From the NCBI RefSeq assembly GCF_042683125.1, contig NZ_JBHUIY010000002.1, forward strand, positions 154,864 through 218,863: a stretch of DNA of 64,000 nt. The letters run 5' to 3'. Of this stretch, positions 7,979 to 18,200 are shown in pieces. The stretch is from Phaeospirillum tilakii (GTDB lineage: Bacteria; Pseudomonadota; Alphaproteobacteria; Rhodospirillales; Magnetospirillaceae). The number at the start of each line of letters is the position of its first letter. Within the stretch, counting starts at the first letter, position 1. Position numbers and translations under genes: made by a program. A model generated the notes under the pieces. It saw only the letters and a program-made list of their open reading frames with translations, had not been told where the DNA came from and made no database searches.

Positions 7979-9166
7979 TCAGGGCTTCAGCAGGCCGGTG
8001 AGGTGGCCGAGATTCTTGGCGAAGATGCGCAGATGCGCCAGCGGCTTGGCCTTGACCAGCGCCTTGTTCATATAGGCGTCGAAGGTCAGCTGCTGGACGT
8101 CCTTGTCCTCGCAGATCTTGACGAAGCGCTCGCGGCGCTCGTCGTTGCGGTACCAGAAGCGCTGCATCACGCCCAGCACCTGGAACACTGCGCCGTGGGC
8201 CTGCATGAACCGCTTGCGCGCCTCGCGCAGCGCCTTGGGATTGCCGTTGATCAGGAAATCGGCGACGGATTCGCCGGCCAGCCGGCCGCCGACCATCGCG
8301 TAATAGATCCCCTCGCCCGAGGCCGGGGCGACCACGCCGGCGGCGTCGCCGGCCAGCAGCACGTCGCGGCCGTTGTCCCACACCTTGAGCGGCTCCATCG
8401 GGATCGGCGCGCCTTCCTGACGCAGGGTCTCGGCCGAATCGAGGCCGATGGTCTTGCGCAGCTCGGTCACCGCCTGCCGCATCGAGAAGCCCTTCAGCGC
8501 GGTGCCGGTGCCGATGCTGACGGTGTCGCCGTGCGGGAACACCCAGGCGTAGAAATCGGGCGAGAGCGGGCCCTGGTAATAGACGTCGCAGCGTTCGGCC
8601 TCGTAGCCGGCCGGCGGCTGGGCCGGGGTGCGGACGAACTCATGATAGGCGAAGACGTATTTCAGCTTGTCGGCGCCGGGCACCGCCTGATGGCCGACCG
8701 CCGACTGGGCGCCGTCGGCGCCGATCACGGCGCGGGCCTTGACCTGGAACGGATTGCCGTCGGCGTCCTTGCAGGTCAGCAGCGCGGTGCCGGCCTCGTC
8801 GCGGCCGAAGCTCTCGAAGGTGCCGGTGCGGCGGGTGGCGCCGGCCGCGCGGGCGCGCTCGCGCAGCCATTCGTCGAAGGTCGAGCGGTTGACCATGCCG
8901 ACATAGCCGCCCTCGATCGGAATATCGACGAAGCGGCCGGACGGACCGATCATCCGCGCCTTGCTGATGCGGGCGACCAGCTGGCTGTCGGGCACCTCGA
9001 ACTCGGCCATCAGCCGGGGCGGCACCGCGCCGCCACAGGGCTTGATCCGGCCGGCGCGGTCGAGCAGCAGCACCTTGAAGCCCCGGCGGGCGAGATGGGT
9101 GGCGGCGGTGGCGCCGGCCGGGCCGCCGCCGACCACCACGGCATCGAACAATTCAGTCTCGGTCAT
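7979..9166 (-). CDS. bchP: Geranylgeranyl diphosphate / geranylgeranyl-bacteriochlorophyll reductase
   Basis: NADPH-dependent flavoprotein that reduces the geranylgeranyl tail of bacteriochlorophyll to phytyl. The start MTETELFDAVVVGGGPAGATAA places the FAD-binding GGGPAG motif at once after the initiator; a 51-codon upstream extension has no family resemblance. The 395-residue length matches BchP, and the CGGAVPPRL segment and the second flavin motif VLLAGDAAGVVAPASGEGI are diagnostic of the geranylgeranyl reductase family. It sits between the PucC-family gene and crtI in the same operon. Confidence 0.95.
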   Translation of the reverse strand: MTETELFDAVVVGGGPAGATAATHLARRGFKVLLLDRAGRIKPCGGAVPPRLMAEFEVPDSQLVARISKARMIGPSGRFVDIPIEGGYVGMVNRSTFDEWLRERARAAGATRRTGTFESFGRDEAGTALLTCKDADGNPFQVKARAVIGADGAQSAVGHQAVPGADKLKYVFAYHEFVRTPAQPPAGYEAERCDVYYQGPLSPDFYAWVFPHGDTVSIGTGTALKGFSMRQAVTELRKTIGLDSAETLRQEGAPIPMEPLKVWDNGRDVLLAGDAAGVVAPASGEGIYYAMVGGRLAGESVADFLINGNPKALREARKRFMQAHGAVFQVLGVMQRFWYRNDERRERFVKICEDKDVQQLTFDAYMNKALVKAKPLAHLRIFAKNLGHLTGLLKP

Positions 9167-9203
9167 CGTTTTCCCCCCGAAGATCGATAAGGCGGCTCTG
9201 CCG

Positions 9204-10532
9204 CTAGGGTTGTGCCGCGTCCCCCGGGCGGGGGGCGGATTCGTTGCTCTGGAACACCCGCAGCGCCAGCAGGGCGGCGGCGGCGAACAGCAGCGCCTCG
9301 AAGGCGAACACCGCGGCATAGGCGGCGGCCGGGCTGCCCAGCAGCCAGCGGGCGAGGTCGCTCGCCCCGGTGGCGACCAGCCCGCCGACGGCGAAGGCGA
9401 TCGCCTGGGCGGCGCCCCAGATCCCCATCCGGGTGCCCTCGCGCGAGCGGGTGCCGTGGCCGACCATCGTCATCATCGCGCTGATCGCGGCGACGGCGAA
9501 GGCGCCGTTGGCGATGCCGAGCACGAACACGGTGGCGTCGAGCGGCCAGTCGGGCGCGGCGAAGCCGGCGGCGGCCAGCACCAGCAGCACCGCGCCGGAG
9601 CCGAGGCAGCCGCCGATGGTCCAGGCCCGCATCGTCCCCGGCCAGCGCTTGGCCAGCCAGGTGCACAGGCTGCCGGCCAGGATCATCCCGAGCAGGGCGC
9701 CGCCATGCTGCATCCCGGTGATCTTGGCGGTGCCGCCGACGGTGCGGTCGAACACCCGGCCGGCGAACGGCTCGAGGATCAGTTCCTGGGCGTTGTAGGC
9801 CAGCATCGAGACGAAGATGAACAGGGTCAGGCGGCGGGCCTGCGGCTCGGCCCACACCTCGGCCAGCGCCTGGAGGAAGGGGGCGTGCGCCTGGGCCGCG
9901 TCGGCCGCCGGGGTCGCCGGCGCGGTGTCGCGGCCCTCGATGCCGAGCAGGGCCAGCGCGGTCACCACCAGCGCCACCACCGCGACGATGCCGGTGACCT
10001 CGATCAGGCGGGCGGCGGAAAAGGGATCGAGCAACTGGCTGACGCTGCCGGCGGTGCCGGCCATCCCGGCGATCATCATCACCCAGACGATGGTGGCGGC
10101 GGCGGGGCGCAGCTGCGGCGCCACCCGCTTGGCCATCAGCACCAGCAGGGTGGTGCCGCTGGTGCCGGCGCCGATGCCGACCAGGGTGAAGCCGATGAAC
10201 GACACGGCGAGGCCGAGCGGCAGCGAATCCGGGATCAGCGGCACCGCCAGGGCGGCGGTGACCCCGCCGGCGGCCAGGATGATCTGGCCGCCCATGATCC
10301 AGGGGGCGCGGCGGCCGCCCTGGTCGGAGCCGTAGCCCATCCGGGGGCGCAGGATCTGCACGGCGTAGTGCCAGGCGACCAGCGCCCCCGACACCAGCGC
10401 CGCCAGTTTCAGCTCGACCACCATCACGCGGTTGATGGTCGAGGTGGCGAGGACCACGATCGCCCCCAGCGACGCCTGGACCAGCCCGAGACGGACGATG
10501 CCCAGCCAGCCGAGGGGGGCGGGGGAACTCAC
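9204..10532 (-). CDS. PucC/BCH2-family membrane transporter-like protein of the bchG-bchP operon
   Basis: A 442-residue polytopic membrane protein with about twelve helices of the PucC/LhaA branch of the major facilitator superfamily. In other purple bacteria a member of this family (ORF428-type) lies between bchG and bchP, as here. It contains the recurrent NRVMVVEL and GMIWGAAQAIAF-like segments; the other family member in the window is lhaA. The GTG start forms a GTGA overlap with the stop of bchG. The likely role is delivery of bacteriochlorophyll or assembly of light-harvesting complexes; the transported ligand is not established by sequence. Confidence 0.88.
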   Translation of the reverse strand: MSSPAPLGWLGIVRLGLVQASLGAIVVLATSTINRVMVVELKLAALVSGALVAWHYAVQILRPRMGYGSDQGGRRAPWIMGGQIILAAGGVTAALAVPLIPDSLPLGLAVSFIGFTLVGIGAGTSGTTLLVLMAKRVAPQLRPAAATIVWVMMIAGMAGTAGSVSQLLDPFSAARLIEVTGIVAVVALVVTALALLGIEGRDTAPATPAADAAQAHAPFLQALAEVWAEPQARRLTLFIFVSMLAYNAQELILEPFAGRVFDRTVGGTAKITGMQHGGALLGMILAGSLCTWLAKRWPGTMRAWTIGGCLGSGAVLLVLAAAGFAAPDWPLDATVFVLGIANGAFAVAAISAMMTMVGHGTRSREGTRMGIWGAAQAIAFAVGGLVATGASDLARWLLGSPAAAYAAVFAFEALLFAAAALLALRVFQSNESAPRPGDAAQP

Positions 10533-11419
10533 GGGGTCACCCCGGCGTGGAGCGAGAAGGCGCTGACCATCATCCCCAGAACATAAAGCGTGATGCCGGT
10601 GGCATTGTACCACGGCGCCAGCTCGGCCGGGCGTTGCAGCAGCTTGACCATCAGCACGCCCTGGACGGCGAGCAGCAGGGTGACCAGGGTGGCGCCGACG
10701 CTGTGGCCCCAGGCCAGCAGCAGCAGGATCACGATCACCTGCGGCACCGCCATCACCTTGCAGGCCAGCACCCCGGCCTTGTCCGGCCCGAGCAGCACCG
10801 GCAGCGAATTGACCCCCATCTGGCGGTCGCCCTCGACCGACTTGAAGTCGTTCAGCGTCATGATGCCGTGGGCGCCGGCGCTGTAGAGCGCGGCCAGGGC
10901 GAAAATCTTCCAGTCGGGCAGGCCGCCGGCCATCACGGCGGCGCCGGTGATCCAGGGCAGGCCCTCGTAGCAGGCGGCGCAGGCGAGGTTGCCGCGCCAG
11001 CCGTTCTGCTTCAGCCGCCACGGCGGGGCGCTGTAGGCCCAGGCGAGGGCGAGGCCGACCAGGGCGGCGACGAACACCACCCAGCCGAGCTGGGCCGCGA
11101 CCCAGGCCGACAGCAGGGTCCAGCCGATCGCGATGTAAAGGCCGGCGCGGCCGGGCAGGCGGCCGGACGGAATCGGGCGGTTGGGCTCGTTGATCGCATC
11201 GACATGGCGGTCGAACCAGTCGTTGACCGCCTGGCTGGTGCCACAGACCAGCGGGCCGGCCAGGGCGATGCCGGCGAGGACGAAGCCGGCATGGTCGATC
11301 ACCGACTGCCCGGACGACACCACGCCGCAGGCGAACGCCCACATCGGCGGGAACCAGGTGATCGGCTTCAGCAGTTCGACCGCCGGCGCGACCCGCGCCC
11401 GTGCCTGTTGCAGATCCAT
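10529..11419 (-). CDS. bchG: Bacteriochlorophyll synthase (geranylgeranyl transferase)
   Basis: UbiA-family prenyltransferase that esterifies bacteriochlorophyllide a with geranylgeranyl diphosphate in the membrane. The 296-residue protein starts MDLQQARARVAP after a GGAGG site. It shows the Asp-rich prenyl-diphosphate motif NDWFDRHVDAINEPNRPIPSG and the second conserved loop with NDFKSVEGDRQMG. It is the first gene of the minus-strand arm, divergent from bchF over a 298-base gap. An in-frame extension to 11515 is Arg/Gly-rich and is probably not translated. Confidence 0.95.
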   Translation of the reverse strand: MDLQQARARVAPAVELLKPITWFPPMWAFACGVVSSGQSVIDHAGFVLAGIALAGPLVCGTSQAVNDWFDRHVDAINEPNRPIPSGRLPGRAGLYIAIGWTLLSAWVAAQLGWVVFVAALVGLALAWAYSAPPWRLKQNGWRGNLACAACYEGLPWITGAAVMAGGLPDWKIFALAALYSAGAHGIMTLNDFKSVEGDRQMGVNSLPVLLGPDKAGVLACKVMAVPQVIVILLLLAWGHSVGATLVTLLLAVQGVLMVKLLQRPAELAPWYNATGITLYVLGMMVSAFSLHAGVTP

Positions 11420-11650
11420 ACCCTGTGTTCTCCCTCCAGCCGCAGGCGGCGTTGATCTCCCCGGTCGCGGGGTGCCGCCGTCACGCCCCCCGCGCCGTCG
11501 TCCCCGCCGCCTCATCCCCCGAGGCGGCCGGGCGGCCTATTTAAGGGGGGACGTCCCTCGCTGGCAAGGCGAATTGCACCCGCCGCTCCCCCGGCGCGAC
11601 CGCCCCGGAAAGCCGCGGAAATGGCCGCAAAGTCCGACGGGAACGCTTGG

Positions 11651-11679
11651 TTGACACCCCGGAACCTCCCGTATAGCAT
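11651..11679 (+). promoter_or_regulatory. Probable sigma70-type promoter of the bchF operon
   Basis: TTGACA (11651-11656), a 17-base spacer and TAGCAT (11674-11679). It lies in the divergent bchG-bchF gap. If active, transcription starts near 11686, which makes an initiator at 11688 leaderless and favours the ATG at 11718. Confidence 0.5.
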
Positions 11680-11717
11680 CCCGGGTCATGCTTGCGGCTG
11701 GGGGGAACGTCGGCAAG

Positions 11718-12314
11718 ATGTCGGGACTCAATTTCGTCACCAACCTGGTCGATTCCATGGACAAATGCCCTTGGGCGACCATGGCGGGTCGCAGCAGCGC
11801 CCGCCAGCCGTCGCCGTCTGTCGTCAAACGCCCGCCGCTTTATACACCCGAGGAGCGGCGCCGCCGCGACGAGACGGTGTGGACGCTGGTTCAGGGCATT
11901 CTCGCACCGATCCAATTCGTGGTGTTCCTGGTCAGTCTGGTGCTGGTGGTCCGCTATCTGGCCACCGGCGCGGGCGAATCCGCCGCCACCATCTCGATCG
12001 TGGCCAAGACCATGATCCTCTACACCATCATGATCACCGGAGCGATCTGGGAGAAGGTGGTGTTCGGCTGCTACCTGTTCGCCCGGCCGTTCTTCTGGGA
12101 GGACGTGTTCAGCTTCCTGGTGCTGGCGCTGCACACGATCTATCTGTGGGGGCTGCTGACCGGGTCGCTGTCGGTCGAGCAGCAGATGTATGTCGCGCTC
12201 GCCGCCTACGCCACCTACGTCGTCAACGCCACCCAGTTCCTGTTGAAACTGCGCGCCGCCCGGTTGCAGGCCGAGGCGGAAGCGGCGGAAGCGGCTGCCG
12301 GGTCGGCGCAATGA
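11718..12314 (+). CDS. bchF: 2-vinyl bacteriochlorophyllide hydratase
   Basis: Adds water to the C3 vinyl group on the way to bacteriochlorophyllide a. The family core runs from LYTPEERRRRDETVWTLVQG through GAIWEKVVFGCYLFA and FFWEDVFSFLVLALHT to VNATQFLLKLRAARL, with about four hydrophobic segments. The N-terminus is about 40 residues longer than usual. ATG 11718 follows a GGGGGGAACG site and fits the predicted promoter; ATG 11688 is too close to the -10 box, and internal ATGs at 11757 and 11790 would give the usual length. It heads the plus-strand arm, followed by bchN. Confidence 0.9.
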   Translation: MSGLNFVTNLVDSMDKCPWATMAGRSSARQPSPSVVKRPPLYTPEERRRRDETVWTLVQGILAPIQFVVFLVSLVLVVRYLATGAGESAATISIVAKTMILYTIMITGAIWEKVVFGCYLFARPFFWEDVFSFLVLALHTIYLWGLLTGSLSVEQQMYVALAAYATYVVNATQFLLKLRAARLQAEAEAAEAAAGSAQ

Positions 12315-12351
12315 AAGCGGCCACCGGCCGCCTGAACAAGCGGGTGTCGTA

Positions 12352-13620
12352 ATGGGATGTGATGACGTCGTTCCTCTGCGGGAACGCGGCCAGCGCGAGG
12401 TCTTCTGCGGCCTCGCGCCGATCGTCTGGCTGCACCGCAAGATCCAGGACGCCTTTTTCCTGGTGGTGGGGTCGCGCACCTGCGCCCACCTGATTCAGTC
12501 GGCGGCGGGGGTGATGATCTTCGCCGAGCCGCGCTTCGCCACCGCGATCATCGAGGATCGCGATCTGGCCGGCCGCGCCGACGCCAATGCCGAACTCGAC
12601 CGGATCGTGACCCGGCTGCTCGAACGCCGCCCCGACATCCGGATGCTGTTCCTGGTCGGCTCCTGTCCGTCTGAGGTGATCAAGCTCGACCTCGACCTCG
12701 CCGCCGACCGGCTGATGCGGGCCCAGGGCGGGCGGGTGCGGATCGTCGCCTATTCCGGCAGCGGTCTCGACACCACCTTCACCCAGGGCGAGGATGCCTG
12801 TCTCGCCGCGCTGGTGCCGCAGCTGCCGGCCCTGCCGGCCGGGGCCGGGCGCTCGCTGCTGGTGGTCGGCTCGCTGGCCGAGGTGGTCGAGGGCCAGCTC
12901 GAACGGCTGTTCGCCGGGCTCGGCATCGAGCGGGTGCGCTTCTTCCCGCCGCGCCGCTCCGACGATCTGCCGCCGGTCGGGCCGGACAGCGTGGTGCTGC
13001 TGGCCCATCCCTTCCTCGCCACCACCGCCCGCGCGCTGGAGCAGAAGGGGGCGACGGTGCTGACCGCGCCGTTCCCGTTCGGGGCCGAGGGCACCACCCT
13101 GTGGCTCCAGGCCGCCGCCACCGCCTTCGGGGTGCCGGCCGAGCGGTTCGAGGCGGTCACCGCCCCGGCGGCGGCGCGCGCGGCCAAGGCGCTCGACCGC
13201 TTCCGTCCCGAACTGGAAGGCAAGCGGATCTTCTTCTTCCCGGATTCGCAGATCGAGATCCCGCTGGCCCGTTTCCTGGCCCGCGAACTGGGGATGGAGC
13301 TGGTCGAGGTGGGCACCCCCTATCTCCACCGCCAGCATCTCGCCCCCGAACTGGCCCTGCTGCCGGACGGCACCCGCCTGTCCGAGGGTCAGGATCTCGA
13401 ACGCCAGCTCGACCGCTGTCGCGCCGACCGTCCCGACCTGGTGGTGTGCGGCCTCGGGCTGGCCAATCCGTTCGAATCCGAGGGGATCGCCACCAAGTGG
13501 TCGATCGAACTTCTTTTTACCCCGATCCAAGGCTATGATCAGGCCGGCGATCTGGCCGAGCTGTTCGCCAGGCCGTTGTTGCGCCGGTCACGGCTGGTGG
13601 AGCTTGCGCCATGCAACTGA
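12352..13620 (+). CDS. bchN: Dark-operative protochlorophyllide reductase subunit N
   Basis: NifD-like subunit of the light-independent protochlorophyllide reductase, forming the catalytic component with BchB and receiving electrons from BchL. It has 422 residues. Three cysteines expected to ligand the NB cluster are visible: C19 (FCGL), C44 (RTCAH) and C105 (GSCPSEV). It ends inside the first codons of bchB (10-base overlap), consistent with coupled synthesis of an equimolar NB complex. Being oxygen-sensitive, the enzyme serves pigment synthesis in dark or anoxic conditions. Confidence 0.96.
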   Translation: MGCDDVVPLRERGQREVFCGLAPIVWLHRKIQDAFFLVVGSRTCAHLIQSAAGVMIFAEPRFATAIIEDRDLAGRADANAELDRIVTRLLERRPDIRMLFLVGSCPSEVIKLDLDLAADRLMRAQGGRVRIVAYSGSGLDTTFTQGEDACLAALVPQLPALPAGAGRSLLVVGSLAEVVEGQLERLFAGLGIERVRFFPPRRSDDLPPVGPDSVVLLAHPFLATTARALEQKGATVLTAPFPFGAEGTTLWLQAAATAFGVPAERFEAVTAPAAARAAKALDRFRPELEGKRIFFFPDSQIEIPLARFLARELGMELVEVGTPYLHRQHLAPELALLPDGTRLSEGQDLERQLDRCRADRPDLVVCGLGLANPFESEGIATKWSIELLFTPIQGYDQAGDLAELFARPLLRRSRLVELAPCN

Positions 13621-15251
13621 CCCTCTGGACCTACGAGGGGCCGTCCCACATCGGCGCGATGCGTGTCGTCGCCGCGATGACCGGCGTTCATTTCGTGCTG
13701 CACGCCCCGCAGGGCGATTCCTACGCCGACCTGCTGTTCACCATGATCGAGCGCGGCCGCAAGCGGCCGCCGGTGACCTACACCAGCTTCCAGGCCCGTG
13801 ACCTCGCCGGCAACACCAGCGAGATGTTCAAGACCGCCGCGCGCGACGCGATCGCCCGCTTCCAGCCCCAGGCGCTGGTGGTGGGCTCCTCCTGCACCGC
13901 CGAACTGTTGCAGGACGACACCGGCGGGCTGGCGCGGGCGATGGGGCTGCCGATCCCGGTGATCCCGGTCGAGCTGTCGGCCTTCCTGCGCAAGGAGAAC
14001 TGGGGCGCGGGCGAGACCTTCTATCAGCTGGTGCGCGGGCTGGCCGGCCCGCACGTCCCGGCCCCGGGCACGCCGCGCCCGGCCCGGCCCGAGGGCCAGC
14101 GGCCGCGCTGCAACCTGCTCGGCGCCACCTCGCTCGGCTTCCGCCATCGCGACGACATCGTCGAGGTCACCCGTCTGCTCGACCGGCTCGGCATCGACGT
14201 CCATGTCTGCGCCCCGCTCGGGGCCAGCCCGGCCGATCTCGCCCGCCTGGGCGAGGCCGATTTCAACGTCGTGCTCTATCCCGAGGTGGCGCAGTCGGCG
14301 GCGGAATGGCTGAAGCGCAGCTTCGGCCAGCCCTTCGTCGCCACCGTGCCGCTCGGCGTCGGCGCCACCCTCGACTTCATCCGCGAGGTGGCGGCGCTGG
14401 CCGGGGTCGATCCGGCCCCGCTGCTGGCGGCGCCGGCCACCCGGCTGCCGTGGTATTCGCGCTCGGTCGATTCGAACTACCTGACCGGCAAGCGGGTGTT
14501 CATCTTCGGTGACGCCACCCACGCCATCGCCGCCGCCCGGGTCGCCACCAAGGAATTCGGCTTCACCGTGGTCGGGCTCGGTTCCTACTCGCGCGAACGC
14601 GCCCGCGACGTCCGCGACGCCGCCAAGCTGTACGGCGTCGAGGCGCTGATCACCGACGATTACCTCGAGGTCGAGGCCAAGGTGGCCGAGGCCACCCCCG
14701 ATCTGGTGCTCGGCACCCAGATGGAACGCCATGTCGCCAAGCGGCTCGGCGTGCCCTGCGCGGTGATTTCGGCCCCGGTCCATGTCCAGGACTTCCCGGC
14801 CCGCTCGGCCCCCCAGATGGGGTTCGAGGGCGCCAACGTCCTGTTCGATACCTGGATCCATCCGCTGATGATGGGGCTTGAGGAGCATCTGTTGCAGATG
14901 TTCCGTCACGATTTCGAATTCCACGAGGAGGCGGCGCCGTCCCATCTCGGCGGCGCCGCGGTCGAGCGCAGCGCCGAACCGGTGGCCGTCGCCGCCGCGC
15001 CGGTCGCGCCCGCCCCGGCCGAGGCCGTTCCGGCCGCCGCTCCCGCCGCTGTTGCCCCCGCCGCCGCTCCGGCGGCTCCCGCCAACGGGACACCGTCCTG
15101 GACCCCGGAAGCGGAAAAGGAGTTGCTCAAGGTGCCGTTCTTCGTGCGCGGCAAGGCCCGCCGCAACACCGAACGGTTCGCCCGCGAGCGTGGTCTGGCC
15201 CAAATTACCGTTGAGGCGCTTTATGATGCAAAAGCCAATGTCGGGCGCTGA
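13611..15251 (+). CDS. bchB: Dark-operative protochlorophyllide reductase subunit B
   Basis: NifK-like subunit of the BchNB component. It starts MQLTLWTYEGPSHIGAMRV. Asp36 (QGDSYAD), the unusual aspartate ligand of the NB cluster in characterised BchB, is present. The C-terminal helical domain (LLKVPFFVRGKARRNTERFA) is attached through a 45-residue Ala/Pro/Val-rich linker at about 449-493, making the protein 546 residues, longer than the roughly 510-530 usual in the family. It overlaps bchN upstream and bchH downstream. Confidence 0.96.
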   Translation: MQLTLWTYEGPSHIGAMRVVAAMTGVHFVLHAPQGDSYADLLFTMIERGRKRPPVTYTSFQARDLAGNTSEMFKTAARDAIARFQPQALVVGSSCTAELLQDDTGGLARAMGLPIPVIPVELSAFLRKENWGAGETFYQLVRGLAGPHVPAPGTPRPARPEGQRPRCNLLGATSLGFRHRDDIVEVTRLLDRLGIDVHVCAPLGASPADLARLGEADFNVVLYPEVAQSAAEWLKRSFGQPFVATVPLGVGATLDFIREVAALAGVDPAPLLAAPATRLPWYSRSVDSNYLTGKRVFIFGDATHAIAAARVATKEFGFTVVGLGSYSRERARDVRDAAKLYGVEALITDDYLEVEAKVAEATPDLVLGTQMERHVAKRLGVPCAVISAPVHVQDFPARSAPQMGFEGANVLFDTWIHPLMMGLEEHLLQMFRHDFEFHEEAAPSHLGGAAVERSAEPVAVAAAPVAPAPAEAVPAAAPAAVAPAAAPAAPANGTPSWTPEAEKELLKVPFFVRGKARRNTERFARERGLAQITVEALYDAKANVGR

Positions 15252-18200
15252 CGCGACGCCGATCCGCGTCGTCATCGTGACGATGGACAGCCACCTCTCG
15301 GCGGCGGTGGACCGGGCGCGCGAGGTGCTGCGGCAGGAAGTGCCCTCCCTCGAACTCGACATCCATTCGGCCGACGAATATTGCAACGATGCCGGCGCCC
15401 TGGCCGCCTGCGTCCGTGACATCGAGCGGGCGGACATCGTCGTCGCCTGCATGCTGTTCCTCGACGAGCATATCCGCGCCGTGCTGCCGGCGCTGACCGC
15501 GCGGCGCGACGCCTGCGACGCGATGCTGTGCTGCCTGTCGGCCAGCGAGGTGATGAAGCTGACCAAGCTGGGCCGGTTCTCGATGAACGGCGAGGCCAAG
15601 GGCATCATGGCCCTGCTGAAGAAGCTGAAGGGCGGCGAGAAGAAGGACGGCACCAGCGGCCAGGGCCAGATGAAGATGCTGCGTCAGCTGCCCAAGCTGA
15701 TGCGCTTCATCCCCGGCACCGCCCAGGACGTCCGCGCCTATTTCCTCTGCCTGCAATATTGGCTGGCCGGTTCCGACGACAACGTCGCCAACATGATCCG
15801 GCTGCTGATCGAGCGTTACGCCTCCGGCCCGCGCAAGGATCTGGCCCATGCGGTCAAGGTGCAGGACCCGATCGAATATCCGGATGTCGGCCTTTACCAC
15901 CCCAAGGCCAAGAACCGCATCGTCAGCAAGCTCGAGGATCTGCCCCCCCATGCCGGGCTCGCCGGCACCGTCGGCGTGCTGGTGCTGCGCTCCTACGTGC
16001 TGGCCGGCAATTCGGCCCATTATGACGGGGTGATCGCCGCGCTGGAGGCCAAGGGGCTGCGGGTGATCCCGGCCTTCGCCAGCGGGCTCGACCCGCGCGA
16101 GGCGATCGAGGCGTTCTTCTTCAAGGACGGCGTCCCGACCATCGACCTGATGCTGTCGCTGACCGGCTTCTCGCTGGTCGGCGGCCCGGCCTACAACGAC
16201 GCCCGCTCGGCCGAATCGGTGCTGGCCCGGCTCGACGTGCCCTATGCCGCCGCCCACGCGGTCGAGTTCCAGACCCTCGACCAGTGGCGCGCCGACAATC
16301 GCGGCCTGATGCCGGTCGAGGCGACGATGATGGTGGCGCTGCCGGAACTCGACGGCGCGATCCTGCCGATGACCTATGGCGGCCGTCCCGCCACCCCCGA
16401 GGGCCAGAAGCGGCGCGAAATGGTGGCCGAGCCGGAGCGGGCCGACACCCTGGCCGCCCGCGTGCTGAAGCTGGTCACCCTGCGCCGCACCGAGCGGGCC
16501 CAGCGCAAGGTCGCGGTGGTGCTGTTCAACTTCCCGCCCAATGCCGGCAAGGTCGGCACCGCCGCCTTCCTGGCGGTGTTCCCGTCGATCTTCAACACCC
16601 TGAAGGCGATGAAGGCGGCCGGCTACAGCGTCGATCTGCCCGAGAACGCCGACGCGCTGCGCGAGTCGCTGCTCCAGGGCAATGCCGCGCTGCACGGGAC
16701 TCCGGCCAACGTCGCCGCCAAGATCCCGGCCGAGGACCATGTCCGCCGCGAGCGTTACCTCAAGGAGCTTGAGGCGACCTGGGGCCCGGCCCCCGGCCGG
16801 CAGCAGTCGGACGGCGCCAACATCTTCGTGCTGGGCCAGAGCTTCGGCAACGTCTTCGTCGGCGTCCAGCCCGCCTTCGGCTACGAGGGCGACCCGATGC
16901 GGCTGCTGTTCGAGCGCGGCTTCTCGCCGACCCACGCCTTCTCGGCGTTCTATCGCTGGATCCGCGACGATTTCGGCGCCCATGCCGTGCTGCATTTCGG
17001 CACCCACGGCGCGCTGGAATTCATGCCGGGCAAGCAGTCGGGCCTGTCGGGCGAATGCTGGCCGGACCGGATGATCTCCGATCTGCCCAATTTCTATCTC
17101 TACGCCTCGAACAACCCGTCGGAAGGCTCGATCGCCAAGCGCCGGGCCGGGGCGACCCTGATCTCCTACCTGACCCCGCCGATCACCCATTCCGGGCTGT
17201 ATCGCGGCCTCCAGGATCTCAAATCCTCGATCGACCGCTGGCGTCAGCTTGAGCCGGATTCCGATCCGGAGCAGCGCGCCTCGCTGGCCGAGCTGATCCA
17301 GGCCCAGGCGGCCCAGGTCGATCTCGCCCAGCTTGAGCCGGCCTGGACCGAAGAGGAACGCCAGAGCCGGGTCGAGACGCTCAACACCGAGCTGCTCGAA
17401 CTGGAGATGACCCTGATCCCCAACGGCCTGCACGTGGTCGGCGAGCCCGACAGCGCGGCCGAGCGGGCCGACATGATCGAGGCGGCCGGGATCACCGATC
17501 CCGAGGAGCGGGCCCGGGTCGATGCCCTGCTGGCCGAGGATTCCGAGATCCCGGCGATCCTGCGCGCCCTCGACGGCCGCTACATCCACCCCGCCCCGGG
17601 CGGCGACCTGCTGCGCACCACCGACGTGCTGCCGACCGGCCGCAACCTGCACGGCTTCGATCCGTTCCGCATCCCCAGCGCCTTCGCGGTCAAGGACGGC
17701 GCCCGTCAGGCCGCCCGCATCCTCGCCCGCCATCAGGCCGACGGCCACGGCGTGCCGGAGACGGTGGCGATGGTGTTGTGGGGCACCGACAACCTCAAGA
17801 GCGAGGGCGGCCCGATCGCCCAGGCGCTGTGGCTGATGGGGGCGGAACCCCGCCAGGATTCCTACGGCCGGGTCTGCGGCGCCCAATTGATCCCGCTCGA
17901 AACCCTGGGCCGGCCGCGCATCGACGTGGTGCTGACCCTGTCCGGCATCTTCCGCGACCTGCTGCCGTTGCAGACCCGGATGCTGGCCGAGGCGGCGCTG
18001 CTCGCCGCCGGGGCCGACGAGCCGGTGGAGCAGAACTTCGTCCGCAAGCACGCCAAGGCGATCATGGACTCGACCGGCTGCGAACTGGCCGAGGCGGCGC
18101 TCCGGGTGTTCGGCAACGAGGACGGGGCCTACGGCGCCAACGTCAACCAGCTGGTCGAGGCCGGCGCCTGGGACGACGAGGACGAACTGGCCGACGCCTA

